Shown here: positions 1 through 11,252 of the stretch, in pieces | Layout of the letters: every line of letters starts with the position of its first letter | Position numbering within the stretch: position 1 is the first letter of the stretch | Source of the DNA: Trifolium pratense | Lineage: Eukaryota; Streptophyta; Magnoliopsida; Fabales; Fabaceae | NCBI RefSeq assembly: GCF_020283565.1 | Contig: NC_060059.1 | Location: forward strand, 43,980,215 to 44,044,214 | Direction: 5' to 3' | DNA: 64,000 nt | Notes under the pieces: generated by a model | Seen by the model: only the letters and a program-made list of their open reading frames with translations | Database searches by the model: none | What the model was told of the DNA's origin: nothing | Position numbers and translations under genes: made by a program

Positions 1-37
1 TGGAGAAGTAATTTGAAGCCTTTATGTGGCAACAACG

Positions 38-846
38 TTCTTCGGCCACTTTTACGTCATGATAGAGTTTCATCATGGGACATAGAGCCTCTAGTGGCTA
101 CTATACGTCTCTCATCTGTCAGCCTTCTCAAAGGAACATAGAGAAATCGACCTTCCGTTTTATCCACATCAATTCATTAACTTTCCGAGCTTATAAAACT
201 ACTGCTCATATTTCATATCATTGATATGTTTAATTTCTATATCAAAAATGTATATCATTTTAACCATTTTTATCCAAAAAATCTCGATATTTTCGATCGA
301 AGAAATCTTTAACCGTTTCCGACGATTCCACAACAACTGATTTTTATCACAAGATGCAATCACTTGGCACGAGGTCAATATCTGAGGGCAAACGAGCCAA
401 AGATTTCTTAGTTCTCGAAATGTTCAAACTGATCAGCAGGGATGAAAGATGCATCTAATGACTGATTAGTTTGAACATTTCGTTGAACCAAAAGTCTATG
501 ACTTGGTTGCACGCAGTTTTTGACTTCGTATGAAGTGATAGCATCTCGTAATCAAAATTACTTGTTGTGAAACCTTTAGAAACGGTTAAGATTTCTTCAA
601 CCGAAAATATCGAGATTTTTTATATAAAAATGGTTGGAATGATAAACATTCTCATATAAAAATTGAACATATGAATGATATGCAAACGAAACATGATGAG
701 TTGTTTTACCAAGTCCAAAAAGCTCCTGAATTGGTGTGGATAGGTCGACTTCGCTTTTGAGGAGGTTAACAGTTGGGAACGCATAGTAGCCACTAGAAGC
801 TCTATCTCCCATGGTGAAACTCGTACGTAAAATTGGAGAAGACCAA
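38..846. repeat. Long imperfect foldback (inverted repeat), MITE-like
   Basis: The arms at about 38-330 and 578-846 are reverse complements with scattered mismatches and small gaps. The outer part pairs gagtttcatcatggga (65-80) with tcccatggtgaaactc (about 809-824). The inner part pairs cttaaccgtttc-type sequence with gaaacggttaag. The middle (331-577) holds a second, much better hairpin at 416-482. No coding potential was seen. I cannot place the exact ends or a target duplication because the left end lies close to the window edge. The 847-949 stretch to its right is AT-rich with nothing recognisable. It is probably a non-autonomous foldback or MITE-class DNA transposon. Confidence 0.65.
416..482. 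repeat. Near-perfect 21-bp hairpin inside the foldback
   Basis: Positions 416-436 and 462-482 are reverse complements over 21 bp with one mismatch, around a 25-nt loop. The pair sits in the spacer of the larger foldback, so a transcript through the locus would form a nested double hairpin. Confidence 0.7.
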
Positions 847-949
847 TCTAAATTAAAACTGGGTAAAATTCAAAAACATAATAAATATGAAAATATAACA
901 AACAATGAAAATATAATAAATATGAAAATCAAGCCAACACACTATGAAT

Positions 950-1343
950 ATATATAAAAAACAAAGGCTATTGTAGAGTGGTGGAGAAGAAGGTTAGAGA
1001 AACTAGAAAACTAGAAAGACAATAAAGTTTTGGAGGAAGAAGTTATGTTGTTAATTGTTGGATGATACAAGGTACATTGTGAACTCCTATTTATAGTAGA
1101 AGGAGCAACTACATAGCTTACATGCATGAAGGCAAGTGTCAAGAGAAATACATGCAACATGACAAGTGATAAAGAAAATACATGCATCTATACAAGTGGT
1201 AAGGGAAACTACATGCAATAATACAAGTGTGATACTTGCAACAAGCCAAGTGTATCACATACAAAATGTTATGGAGGGATCCTACAATGGATGGGCTTGG
1301 ATCACAATGGATATGGGCTTAAGAAGAACATCAATTTCTAACA
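950..1343 (-). repeat. 3' LTR of copia-A
   Basis: It aligns with 11253-11646 at a constant offset of 10303 bp with few differences. The outer 6 bp do not match the expected terminus, so the element's 3' end is altered. The inner end (TGTTAG on the minus strand) is intact and directly follows the polypurine tract. Confidence 0.85.
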
Positions 1344-1736
1344 CTCCTCCTTGATGTTTTTCTTGAATACTCCAAGCATTGACCTCAACTCTTCAAACTT
1401 TCCCTTGGAAAGAGCTTTAGTCATTATATCTGCAATTTGATTTTCTGAATTGCAATGCTCCAAACTGATTTCCTTTGACTTTTCAGCTTCTCTAATAGCA
1501 TGATATTTAACCTTGATGTGTTTGGTTCTTCCATGTTGGACTGGATTCTTTGTTATGGCAATAGCAGATTTGTTATCCACCCATATGACAGTAGCTTTGC
1601 TTTGAAATTGTCCCACATCTGATAAAATCTTCCTTAGCCAAATAGTTTGATTTATTGCTGCAGCAGCAGAAATATACTCAGCTTCAGCTGATGATTGGGC
1701 TACCACTTCTTGCTTCTTTGAATTCCATGAGAACAC
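1338..1736 (-). pseudogene. copia-A RNase H domain (C-terminal pol fragment)
   Basis: This 132-residue frame carries the end of a copia polyprotein. It has a SWNSKKQ..SSAEAEY motif, then WVDNKSAI, then the HIKVKYHAIRE and QIADIMTKAL blocks typical of copia RNase H. It should be continuous with the RT frame to its right but is in another frame. The break lies about 1736-1760, after DDAKSTS. It ends at the 3' LTR boundary. The domain would degrade RNA in RNA:DNA hybrids during reverse transcription, but here it is detached from RT. Confidence 0.85.
1344..1356 (-). other. Polypurine tract of copia-A
   Basis: On the minus strand an AAGGAGGAG purine run lies immediately before the TGTTAG start of the 3' LTR. 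This is the usual plus-strand primer site. Confidence 0.75.
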
Positions 1737-3715
1737 AGCACTGCCAAATGAGAAAACATAACCAGGTCTGAGGTACTTTTCGCATCATCTACACTTCCAG
1801 CCCAGTCACTATCTGTATATCCTTGGAGGTCTCCACTTTCATTTTTCAAGAAACGCAAACCATAATCAGTTGTACCCTTTATATACCTCAAAACTCTCTT
1901 AGCTGCACCAAGATGAACTTGACTTGGAGAATGCATGAACCTGGAAAGTAAGCTAGCAGCAAACATTATATCAGGTCTTGTTGCTGAAAGATACAACAAA
2001 CTTCCAATTATACTTCTATAAATAGAAGCATCTGCAGCATTATCACCATCATCCTTTGATAATTTTTCATTTACAACCAGAGGTGTGGAAACAGGCTTGG
2101 ATTTATCCATATGAAACTTCTTTAATACCTCCAAAGCATATTTCTTTTGTGAAATGAAGATTCCAACACTTGACTGAAAAATCTCCAATCCAAGAAAATA
2201 TTTCATTTCACCTAAATCTGTCATCTCAAATTCATTCTCCATAGCTTGCTTGAATTGACTTAGAGAATTGGATTCATTCCCTATAACCAACAAATCATCA
2301 ACATACAGGGACACTATTAGCTTCACTTCATTCTTCGACCACTTAACATACAAAGTAGCTTCATTTTCACTTCTTTTAAAACCACTTTGCAGGAGATAAC
2401 CATCAATTCTGTTATACCATGCTCTTGGTGCTTGTTTTAAGCCATAGAGGGCTTTGTGAAGCTTGTAAACTTTATTTTCACTTCCTGCAACCTTAAAACC
2501 TTCAGGTTGGTCGACATAAATGTCTTCATCAAGCAACCCATTTAAAAAAGCTGATTTAACATCAAAATTATAAATTTTACAGCCCAATTTTGCTGCTAAG
2601 GCAACCAACAGCCTAATTGTATCATGTCTTGCAACAGGTGCAAAAGTGTCTGAAAAATCAACACCATGTTGTTGAAAATAACCTTTTACCACCAATCTGG
2701 CCTTAAGTTTATTTATAGAACCATCAGGATTGAGTTTGGTTCTATAAACCCACTTAACACCAATAATCTTTTGATTTTCTAGTTTGTCTACAAGCTGCCA
2801 TATTTGATTTTTCTCTATCATCTTCATCTCCTCATGCATGGCAACTTTCCATCCTTCAACATTAGCAGCTTCAGCATACCGTGTAGGCTCTAATGTAGCT
2901 ATATTGCACATTGCATAAATATCATCCAAGGTTCTAGTACCTCGGATTGGAAAGTCATCATCACTATCATAGTTTGAATTTTCATCTTCCAAACTATCTT
3001 CAGCAGGCAATACCTTACTTGAACCTTCTGCTTGACTTTTCTCCCAATTCCATTTAGAGTACTCATCAAACTTCACATATCTGCTAACCAGAATTTTATT
3101 AGTCTCCAAATTATAAATTCGATACCCTTTGGAGTTACTGTTGTACCCCAAAAAGATACCAACCACAGATTTGGTTTCCAATTTATCTCTTTTCACACTT
3201 GGAACGTGAACATAACACACGCATCCAAATATTCTTAAATGTTCAACCGATGGCTTTCTTTCATACCATGCTTCAAAGGGTGTTTTTCCCTTCAAAGCTT
3301 TGGTAGGCAACAAATTCAACAAGTAAACCGAGGTGTTTACAGCCTCAGCCCAAAAAGTTTTAGGAATACCTTTCTCAAAGAGCAAACACCGGGCCATCTC
3401 CATGATGGTCCTGTTCTTCCTTTCGCTCACTCCATTTTGTTGAGGAGTGTAAGGAACAATAAATTGATATTGAATTCCAGCTTGCTCACAAAAGGTTTTA
3501 AATTCCCCTGCTGTATACTCAGTTCCATTATCAGATCTGAGCTTTTTAATCTGACAATCAGTCTCTCTTTCAACCATAAGTTTGAAACTCTGAAATGCAG
3601 GAAACACATTTAAAAAAGTTTGAAACTTTGTGAAGCTTGTAAACTTTATTTTCACTTCCTGCAACCTTAAAACCTTCAGGTTGGTCGACATAAATGTCTT
3701 CATCAGGCAACCCAT
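1700..3715 (-). pseudogene. copia-A integrase/RT segment continuing through RT (array copy 1)
   Basis: A 671-residue frame. Its N-terminal ~45 residues are out-of-context sequence created by a repeat junction. It then enters integrase (KLRSDNGTEYT, PYTPQQNGVSERKNRT), then the linker, then RT with FDVKSAFLNG and the YVDDLLVIG catalytic motif. It is the only copy in the array that continues past the RT N-terminal third. The frame is lost in RNase H near 1740. The part right of 2452 belongs to the tandem array. Confidence 0.88.
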
Positions 3716-4889
3716 TTAAAAAAGCTGATTTAACATCAAAATGATAAATTTTCCAGCCTAATTTTGCTGCTAAGGCAACCAATAACCTAATTGTATCATG
3801 TCTTGCAACAGGTGCAAAAGTGTCTGAAAAATCAACACCATGTTGTTGAAAATAACCTTTTACCACCAATCTGGCCTTAAGTTTATTTATAGAACCATCA
3901 GGATTGAGTTTGGTTCTATAAACCCACTTAACACCAATAATCTTTTGATTTTCTGGTTTGTCTACAAGCTGCCATATTTGATTTTTCTCTATCATCTTCA
4001 TTTCCTCATGCATGGCAACTTTCCATCCTTCAACATTAGCAGCTTCAGCATACCGTGTAGGCTCTAATGTAGCTATATTGCACCTTGCATAAATATCATC
4101 CAAGGTTCTAGTACATCGGATTGGAAAATCATCATCACTATCATAGTTTGAATTTTCATCTTCCAAACTATCTTCAGCAGGAAATACCTTACTTGAACCT
4201 TCTGCTTGACTTTTCTCCCAATTCCATTTAGAGTACTCATCAAACTTCACATATCTGCTAACCAGAATTTTATTAGTCTCCAAATTATAAATTCGATACC
4301 CTTTGGAGTTACTGTTGTACCCCAAAAAGATACCAACCACAGATTTGGTTTCCAATTTATCTCTTTTCACACTTGGAACGTGAACATAACACACGCATCC
4401 AAATATTCTTAAATGTTCAACCGATGGCTTTCTTTCATACCATGCTTCAAAGGGTGTTTTTCCCTTCAAGGCTTTGGTAGGCAACAAATTCAACAAGTAA
4501 ACTGAGGTGTTTACAGCCTCAGCCCAAAAAGTTTTAGGAATACCTTTCTCAAAGAGCAAACACCGGGCCATCTCCATGATGGTCCTGTTCTTCCTTTCGC
4601 TCACTCCATTTTGTTGAGGAGTGTAAGGAACAATAAATTGATATTGAATTCCAGCTTGCTCACAAAAGGTTTTAAATTCCCCTGCTGTATACTCAGTTCC
4701 ATTATCAGATCTGAGCTTTTTAATCTGACAATCAGTCTCTCTTTCAACCATAAGTTTGAAACTCTGAAATGCAGGAAACACATTTAAAAAAGTTTGAAAC
4801 TTTGTGAAGCTTGTAAACTTTATTTTCACTTCCTGCAACCTTAAAACCTTCAGGTTGGTCGACATAAATGTCTTCATCAGGCAACCCAT
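3570..4889 (-). pseudogene. Array copy 2: integrase-RT frame
   Basis: A 439-residue frame spanning one whole unit. It starts in RT sequence read out of frame, then gives integrase (SDNGTEYTAGEF, YTPQQNGVSERK), the linker with DSDDDFPIR, and RT up to VYKLHK, and stops after the filler-encoded tail. It lacks the YVDD catalytic block and RNase H, so no working RT can result. The same frame recurs in the next copies at +1174 bp steps. Confidence 0.85.
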
Positions 4890-6063
4890 TTAAAAAAGCT
4901 GATTTAACATCAAAATGATAAATTTTCCAGCCTAATTTTGCTGCTAAGGCAACCAATAACCTAATTGTATCATGTCTTGCAACAGGTGCAAAAGTGTCTG
5001 AAAAATCAACACCATGTTGTTGAAAATAACCTTTTACCACCAATCTGGCCTTAAGTTTATTTATAGAACCATCAGGATTGAGTTTGGTTCTATAAACCCA
5101 CTTAACACCAATAATCTTTTGATTTTCTGGTTTGTCTACAAGCTGCCATATTTGATTTTTCTCTATCATCTTCATTTCCTCATGCATGGCAACTTTCCAT
5201 CCTTCAACATTAGCAGCTTCAGCATACTGTGTAGGCTCTAATGTAGCTATATTGCACCTTGCATAAATATCATCCAAGGTTCTAGTACATCGGATTGGAA
5301 AATCATCATCACTATCATAGTTTGAATTTTCATCTTCCAAACTATCTTCAGCAGGAAATACCTTACTTGAACCTTCTGCTTGACTTTTCTCCCAATTCCA
5401 TTTAGAGTACTCATCAAACTTCACATATCTGCTAACCAGAATTTTATTAGTCTCCAAATTATAAATTCGATACCCTTTGGAGTTACTGTTGTACCCCAAA
5501 AAGATACCAACCACAGATTTGGTTTCCAATTTATCTCTTTTCACACTTGGAACGTGAACATAACACACGCATCCAAATATTCTTAAATGTTCAACCGATG
5601 GCTTTCTTTCATACCATGCTTCAAAGGGTGTTTTTCCCTTCAAGGCTTTGGTAGGCAACAAATTCAACAAGTAAACTGAGGTGTTTACAGCCTCAGCCCA
5701 AAAAGTTTTAGGAATACCTTTCTCAAAGAGCAAACACCGGGCCATCTCCATGATGGTCCTGTTCTTCCTTTCGCTCACTCCATTTTGTTGAGGAGTGTAA
5801 GGAACAATAAATTGATATTGAATTCCAGCTTGCTCACAAAAGGTTTTAAATTCCCCTGCTGTATACTCAGTTCCATTATCAGATCTGAGCTTTTTAATCT
5901 GACAATCAGTCTCTCTTTCAACCATAAGTTTGAAACTCTGAAATGCAGGAAACACATTTAAAAAAGTTTGAAACTTTGTGAAGCTTGTAAACTTTATTTT
6001 CACTTCCTGCAACCTTAAAACCTTCAGGTTGGTCGACATAAATGTCTTCATCAGGCAACCCAT
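4744..6063 (-). pseudogene. Array copy 3: integrase-RT frame
   Basis: A 439-residue frame nearly identical to copy 2. It carries one visible amino acid change (TQYAEA instead of TRYAEA, from a CpG-type transition near 5228). It has the same truncated RT and the same terminal stop after the junction. Confidence 0.85.
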
Positions 6064-7237
6064 TTAAAAAAGCTGATTTAACATCAAAATGATAAATTTT
6101 CCAGCCTAATTTTGCTGCTAAGGCAACCAATAACCTAATTGTATCATGTCTTGCAACAGGTGCAAAAGTGTCTGAAAAATCAACACCATGTTGTTGAAAA
6201 TAACCTTTTACCACCAATCTGGCCTTAAGTTTATTTATAGAACCATCAGGATTGAGTTTGGTTCTATAAACCCACTTAACACCAATAATCTTTTGATTTT
6301 CTGGTTTGTCTACAAGCTGCCATATTTGATTTTTCTCTATCATCTTCATTTCCTCATGCATGGCAACTTTCCATCCTTCAACATTAGCAGCTTCAGCATA
6401 CCGTGTAGGCTCTAATGTAGCTATATTGCACCTTGCATAAATATCATCCAAGGTTCTAGTACATCGGATTGGAAAATCATCATCACTATCATAGTTTGAA
6501 TTTTCATCTTCCAAACTATCTTCAGCAGGAAATACCTTACTTGAACCTTCTGCTTGACTTTTCTCCCAATTCCATTTAGAGTACTCATCAAACTTCACAT
6601 ATCTGCTAACCAGAATTTTATTAGTCTCCAAATTATAAATTCGATACCCTTTGGAGTTACTGTTGTACCCCAAAAAGATACCAACCACAGATTTGGTTTC
6701 CAATTTATCTCTTTTCACACTTGGAACGTGAACATAACACACGCATCCAAATATTCTTAAATGTTCAACCGATGGCTTTCTTTCATACCATGCTTCAAAG
6801 GGTGTTTTTCCCTTCAAGGCTTTGGTAGGCAACAAATTCAACAAGTAAACTGAGGTGTTTACAGCCTCAGCCCAAAAAGTTTTAGGAATACCTTTCTCAA
6901 AGAGCAAACACCGGGCCATCTCCATGATGGTCCTGTTCTTCCTTTCGCTCACTCCATTTTGTTGAGGAGTGTAAGGAACAATAAATTGATATTGAATTCC
7001 AGCTTGCTCACAAAAGGTTTTAAATTCCCCTGCTGTATACTCAGTTCCATTATCAGATCTGAGCTTTTTAATCTGACAATCAGTCTCTCTTTCAACCATA
7101 AGTTTGAAACTCTGAAATGCAGGAAACACATTTAAAAAAGTTTGAAACTTTGTGAAGCTTGTAAACTTTATTTTCACTTCCTGCAACCTTAAAACCTTCA
7201 GGTTGGTCGACATAAATGTCTTCATCAGGCAACCCAT
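5918..7237 (-). pseudogene. Array copy 4: integrase-RT frame
   Basis: A 439-residue frame that matches the copy 2 protein over its length by eye, including the WKIYHFDVK variant. It is truncated before the RT catalytic motif. Confidence 0.85.
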
Positions 7238-8411
7238 TTAAAAAAGCTGATTTAACATCAAAATAATAAATTTTCCAGCCTAATTTTGCTGCTAAGGCAA
7301 CCAACAGCCTAATTGTATCATGTCTTGCAACAGGTGCAAAAGTGTCTGAAAAATCAACACCATGTTGTTGAAAATAACCTTTTACCACCAATCTGGCCTT
7401 AAGTTTATTTATAGAACCATCAGGATTGAGTTTGGTTCTATAAACCCACTTAACACCAATAATCTTTTGATTTTCTGGTTTGTCTACAAGCTGCCATATT
7501 TGATTTTTCTCTATCATCTTCATTTCCTCATGCATGGCAACTTTCCATCCTTCAACATTAGCAGCTTCAGCATACCGTGTAGGCTCTAATGTAGCTATAT
7601 TGCACCTTGCATAAATATCATCCAAGGTTCTAGTACATCGGATTGGAAAATCATCATCACTATCATAGTTTGAATTTTCATCTTCCAAACTATCTTCAGC
7701 AGGAAATACCTTACTTGAACCTTCTGCTTGACTTTTCTCCCAATTCCATTTAGAGTACTCATCAAACTTCACATATCTGCTAACCAGAATTTTATTAGTC
7801 TCCAAATTATAAATTCGATACCCTTTGGAGTTACTGTTGTACCCCAAAAAGATACCAACCACAGATTTGGTTTCCAATTTATCTCTTTTCACACTTGGAA
7901 CGTGAACATAACACACGCATCCAAATATTCTTAAATGTTCAACCGATGGCTTTCTTTCATACCATGCTTCAAAGGGTGTTTTTCCCTTCAAGGCTTTGGT
8001 AGGCAACAAATTCAACAAGTAAACTGAGGTGTTTACAGCCTCAGCCCAAAAAGTTTTAGGAATACCTTTCTCAAAGAGCAAACACCGGGCCATCTCCATG
8101 ATGGTCCTGTTCTTCCTTTCGCTCACTCCATTTTGTTGAGGAGTGTAAGGAACAATAAATTGATATTGAATTCCAGCTTGCTCACAAAAGGTTTTAAATT
8201 CCCCTGCTGTATACTCAGTTCCATTATCAGATCTGAGCTTTTTAATCTGACAATCAGTCTCTCTTTCAACCATAAGTTTGAAACTCTGAAATGCAGGAAA
8301 CACATTTAAAAAAGTTTGAAACTTTGTGAAGCTTGTAAACTTTATTTTCACTTCCTGCAACCTTAAAACCTTCAGGTTGGTCGACATAAATGTCTTCATC
8401 AGGCAACCCAT
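7092..8411 (-). pseudogene. Array copy 5: integrase-RT frame
   Basis: A 439-residue frame like copies 2-4, but with YYFDVK in place of YHFDVK. At the DNA level it has ccaacagcc rather than ccaataacc near 7301, features shared with copy 6. It is truncated before the RT catalytic motif. Confidence 0.85.
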
Positions 8412-10146
8412 TTAAAAAAGCTGATTTAACATCAAAATAATAAATTTTCCAGCCTAATTTTGCTGCTAAGGCAACCAACAGCCTAATTGTATCATGTCTT
8501 GCAACAGGTGCAAAAGTGTCTGAAAAATCAACACCATGTTGTTGAAAATAACCTTTTACCACCAATCTGGCCTTAAGTTTATTTATAGAACCATCAGGAT
8601 TGAGTTTGGTTCTATAAACCCACTTAACACCAATAATCTTTTGATTTTCTGGTTTGTCTACAAGCTGCCATATTTGATTTTTCTCTATCATCTTCATCTC
8701 CTCATGCATGGCAACTTTCCATCCTTCAACATTAGCAGCTTCAGCATACCGTGTAGGCTCTAATGTAGCTATATTGCACCTTGCATAAATATCATCCAAG
8801 GTTCTAGTACATCGGATTGGAAAATCATCATCACTATCATAGTTTGAATTTTCATCTTCCAAACTATCTTCAGCAGGCAATACCTTACTTGAACCTTCGG
8901 CTTGACTTTTCTCCCAATTCCATTTAGAGTACTCATCAAACTTCACATATCTGCTAACCAGAATTTTATTAGTCTCCAAATTATAAATTCGATACCCTTT
9001 GGAGTTACTGTTGTACCCCAAAAAGATACCAACCACATATTTGGTTTCCAATTTATCTCTTTTCACACTTGGAACGTGAACATAACACACGCATCCAAAT
9101 ATTCTTAAATGTTCAACCGATGGCTTTCTTTCATACCATGCTTCAAAGGGTGTTTTTCCCTTCAAGGCTTTGGTAGGCAACAAATTCAACAAGTAAACTG
9201 AGGTGTTTACAGCCTCAGCCCAAAAAGTTTTAGGAATACCTTTCTCAAAGAGCAAACACCGGGCCATCTCCATGATGGTCCTGTTCTTCCTTTCGCTCAC
9301 TCCATTTTGTTGAGGAGTGTAAGGAACAATAAATTGATATTGAATTCCAGCTTGCTCACAAAAGGTTTTAAATTCCCCTGCTGTATACTTAGTTCCATTA
9401 TCAGATCTGAGCTTTTTAATCTGACAATCAGTCTCTCTTTCAACCATAAGTTTGAAACTCTGAAATGCAGGAAACACATCTGACTTCTGCTTAAGAAAAA
9501 ATACCCAGCTTATCCTTGTAAAATCATCTATAAATAGCAGAAAATACTTGCTGCCATTTAAAGATGTCGTTGGCATCGGACCACACACATCAGTGTGTAT
9601 CAGCTGTAACTTTTCAGAAGCTCTCCAGGTTGACGCAGCGGGAAATGACAATCTACTTTGTTTTCCATATTGACATACATCACACATGTCAACAACATCT
9701 TCGATGATTGGTAAATTTTCAACCAATTCATGAGAACTCATTTGTTTCAAGGTTGAGTAACTAAAGTGACCCAACCTTTTATGCCACAAGGAGGAATCAT
9801 TAACACTACTTGGAAAAGCATGCATGGTTGTTTGCTTCCACTCAATTTGAAAACTTTTACCCCTCATTTCAACAGTCATTAACATAGATCCAGCAGGATC
9901 TAGAATAGTGCATCTCTTGTCTTTGAAATGCAATGAATAGTTCTTCTCCATCATTTGCCCCACACTTAAAAGACTTTGATTTATTTCAGGTACAAATAAA
10001 ACATCTGAGATATATTTGATACCTGAGGGAGTTTCAACAGCTACAACACATTTTCCTTTGACATCAACATGTTCTCCATTGCCAATAGTAACTTTAGAGA
10101 AGAAGGACTTATCAAGTTCCTTAAAAATGCCAACATTATGAGTCAT
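8266..10146 (-). pseudogene. copia-A protease (partial)-GAG_pre-integrase-integrase-RT frame (array copy 6)
   Basis: A 626-residue frame. It begins just after the protease active-site loop (TNHMTHNVGIF). It runs through the protease body (SLLSVGQM) and the GAG-pre-integrase zinc-binding region (LWHKRLGHFS ... CDVCQYGKQSR). It then enters integrase (IHTDVCGPM, FIDDFTR, KLRSDNGT, PQQNGVSERK) and the N-terminal part of RT, and stops after the first array junction. It is the only array copy joined to genuine upstream pol sequence. Just upstream, an in-frame TGA and an Asp-to-Tyr change in the DSG protease motif (reads IYSGC) inactivate the protease. Confidence 0.88.
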
Positions 10147-10173
10147 GTGATTGGTGCACCCACTGTATATTAG

Positions 10174-10536
10174 TCATGTTTCTTTGCTACTTCCGGATGA
10201 ATAGCAAGAAGCCATGAATAATTGCTCCTCTTGTTGGTGGTGTTCGACAACTTGGGCTTGTTGTCTCTGCTGGTTTGCTTTGTTTTTGCAAACCTTCTCC
10301 ACATGACCAAGTTGATTGCAGGCTCTGCATTTAACATCTGGTCTATACCAACAATGCTTCTCTAAATGAGTATCTTTTTTGCAATGTTGACAAGTTGGAA
10401 ACTTTCCAGCTCTCTCCTTTATTGTTGACATCCTCCTTTTTTCCTTTCCCTTTCTTCTCACCAAAAGGTTTTTTCCCAAAACTATTGTAGCTTTGGTTTT
10501 TGTCTTTGGTGTTTGCCACAAAAGAATCTTCAACAC
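10174..10536 (-). pseudogene. copia-A gag C-terminus with two zinc-knuckle-like motifs (frameshifted)
   Basis: A 120-residue frame containing CQHCKKDTHLEKHCW and CRACNQLGHVEKVC, the CX2CX4HX4C nucleic-acid-binding knuckle pattern of gag nucleocapsid. It overlaps the N-terminal gag frame in a different phase, so a frameshift near 10430 separates them. It ends at the TGA that precedes the protease. Confidence 0.82.
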
Positions 10537-11161
10537 TTTCTTCCAACCTTAAATATCTTCTCTGCTCAGTAGCTTGCAAAGCATTAACAAGCTCTCCAAG
10601 TGTGATTTGAGAAAAGTCCTTAGTTTCTTCGAGAGAAGATATTTTTGCTTCAAACCTCTCGGGAAGACACACTAAATTTTTTTCCACAACTCTTTGATCA
10701 CTGAGATCCTCTCCCAGCAATCTGATTTGTGAAACCACCTTCGAAATTCTGTCAGAAAATTCCCTAACAGTTTCGGTTTCTTTCATTTTTAGTGCTTCAA
10801 ACTCTCTTCTCAAGTTCAACACTTGCATCTTCTTTGTTCTTTCACTCCCTTGGAACTCTTCCTTCAGCTTGTCCCAAGCTTCTTTTGCGGTCTCAAGATT
10901 CAAGATCTTGATAAATATATCATCATGTAGAGCTGCATGTATTATGGCAAGTGTTCTTCCTTCTTTTGCCACTTCCTCATTGTGATTTCTTATTTGAGCT
11001 ACTGTTGGGTTGTTTGGAAGAGCCGGTGGGGTGCTTCCATTTTCCACAACATCCCATAAACTTTGAGCTCTCAAATAAGTTTTCATTTTTGCAGCCCACA
11101 AATGATAGTTTTCTCCTACAAACATAGGAGGTGGAGGTAAAGAACTATTGTTGGAAGCCAT
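10343..11161 (-). pseudogene. copia-A gag N-terminus
   Basis: A 272-residue frame starting MASNNSSLPPPPMF. It has the ENYHLWAAKMKTYL and AKEAWDKLKEEF blocks found in copia gag proteins (UBN2/DUF4219 type). The start codon lies about 80 bp inside the PBS, as expected for the first codon of the genomic RNA. The true frame is lost near the knuckles, so the last ~30 residues are spurious. Confidence 0.85.
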
Positions 11162-11239
11162 TTATGGTGTATAAAGGTTTTTTTTATGAATGTTTTCTTG
11201 CTGGTTTTGTTTCCTCACAGACCCGTTAAGATCAATGAA

Positions 11240-11252
11240 GCTCTTGATACCA
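11240..11252 (-). other. Primer binding site of copia-A
   Basis: The minus strand reads TGGTATCAAGAGC directly after the 5' LTR end CTTACA. This is close to the complement of the 3' end of initiator methionine tRNA (TGGTATCAGAGC), with one inserted A. Confidence 0.8.

Larger units (their letters stand above)
2452..9479 (-). repeat. Six-copy tandem array, 1174-bp period, of a copia integrase-to-RT segment
   Basis: Identical junctions near 3610-3625, 4784-4799, 5958-5973, 7132-7147 and 8306-8321 are exactly 1174 bp apart. Each joins integrase sequence ending ggaaacacat to RT sequence starting ctttgtgaagc through a 16-bp filler, ttaaaaaagtttgaaa. Each unit holds the integrase core from about VFPAFQSFKLMVE to the RT residues VYKLHK. 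At the outer edges the flanking copies run on without filler into normal element sequence: RT at 2451 and leftwards, integrase at 9480 and rightwards. In each internal unit the reading frame runs a few residues past the junction and stops. Units differ by a few substitutions only. Confidence 0.95.

Noticed and set aside
3032..9108. Series of short plus-strand frames recurring every 1174 bp (such as 68- and 75-residue frames)
   Set aside because: They are antisense shadows of the copia integrase/RT frames and recur only because the DNA unit is repeated.
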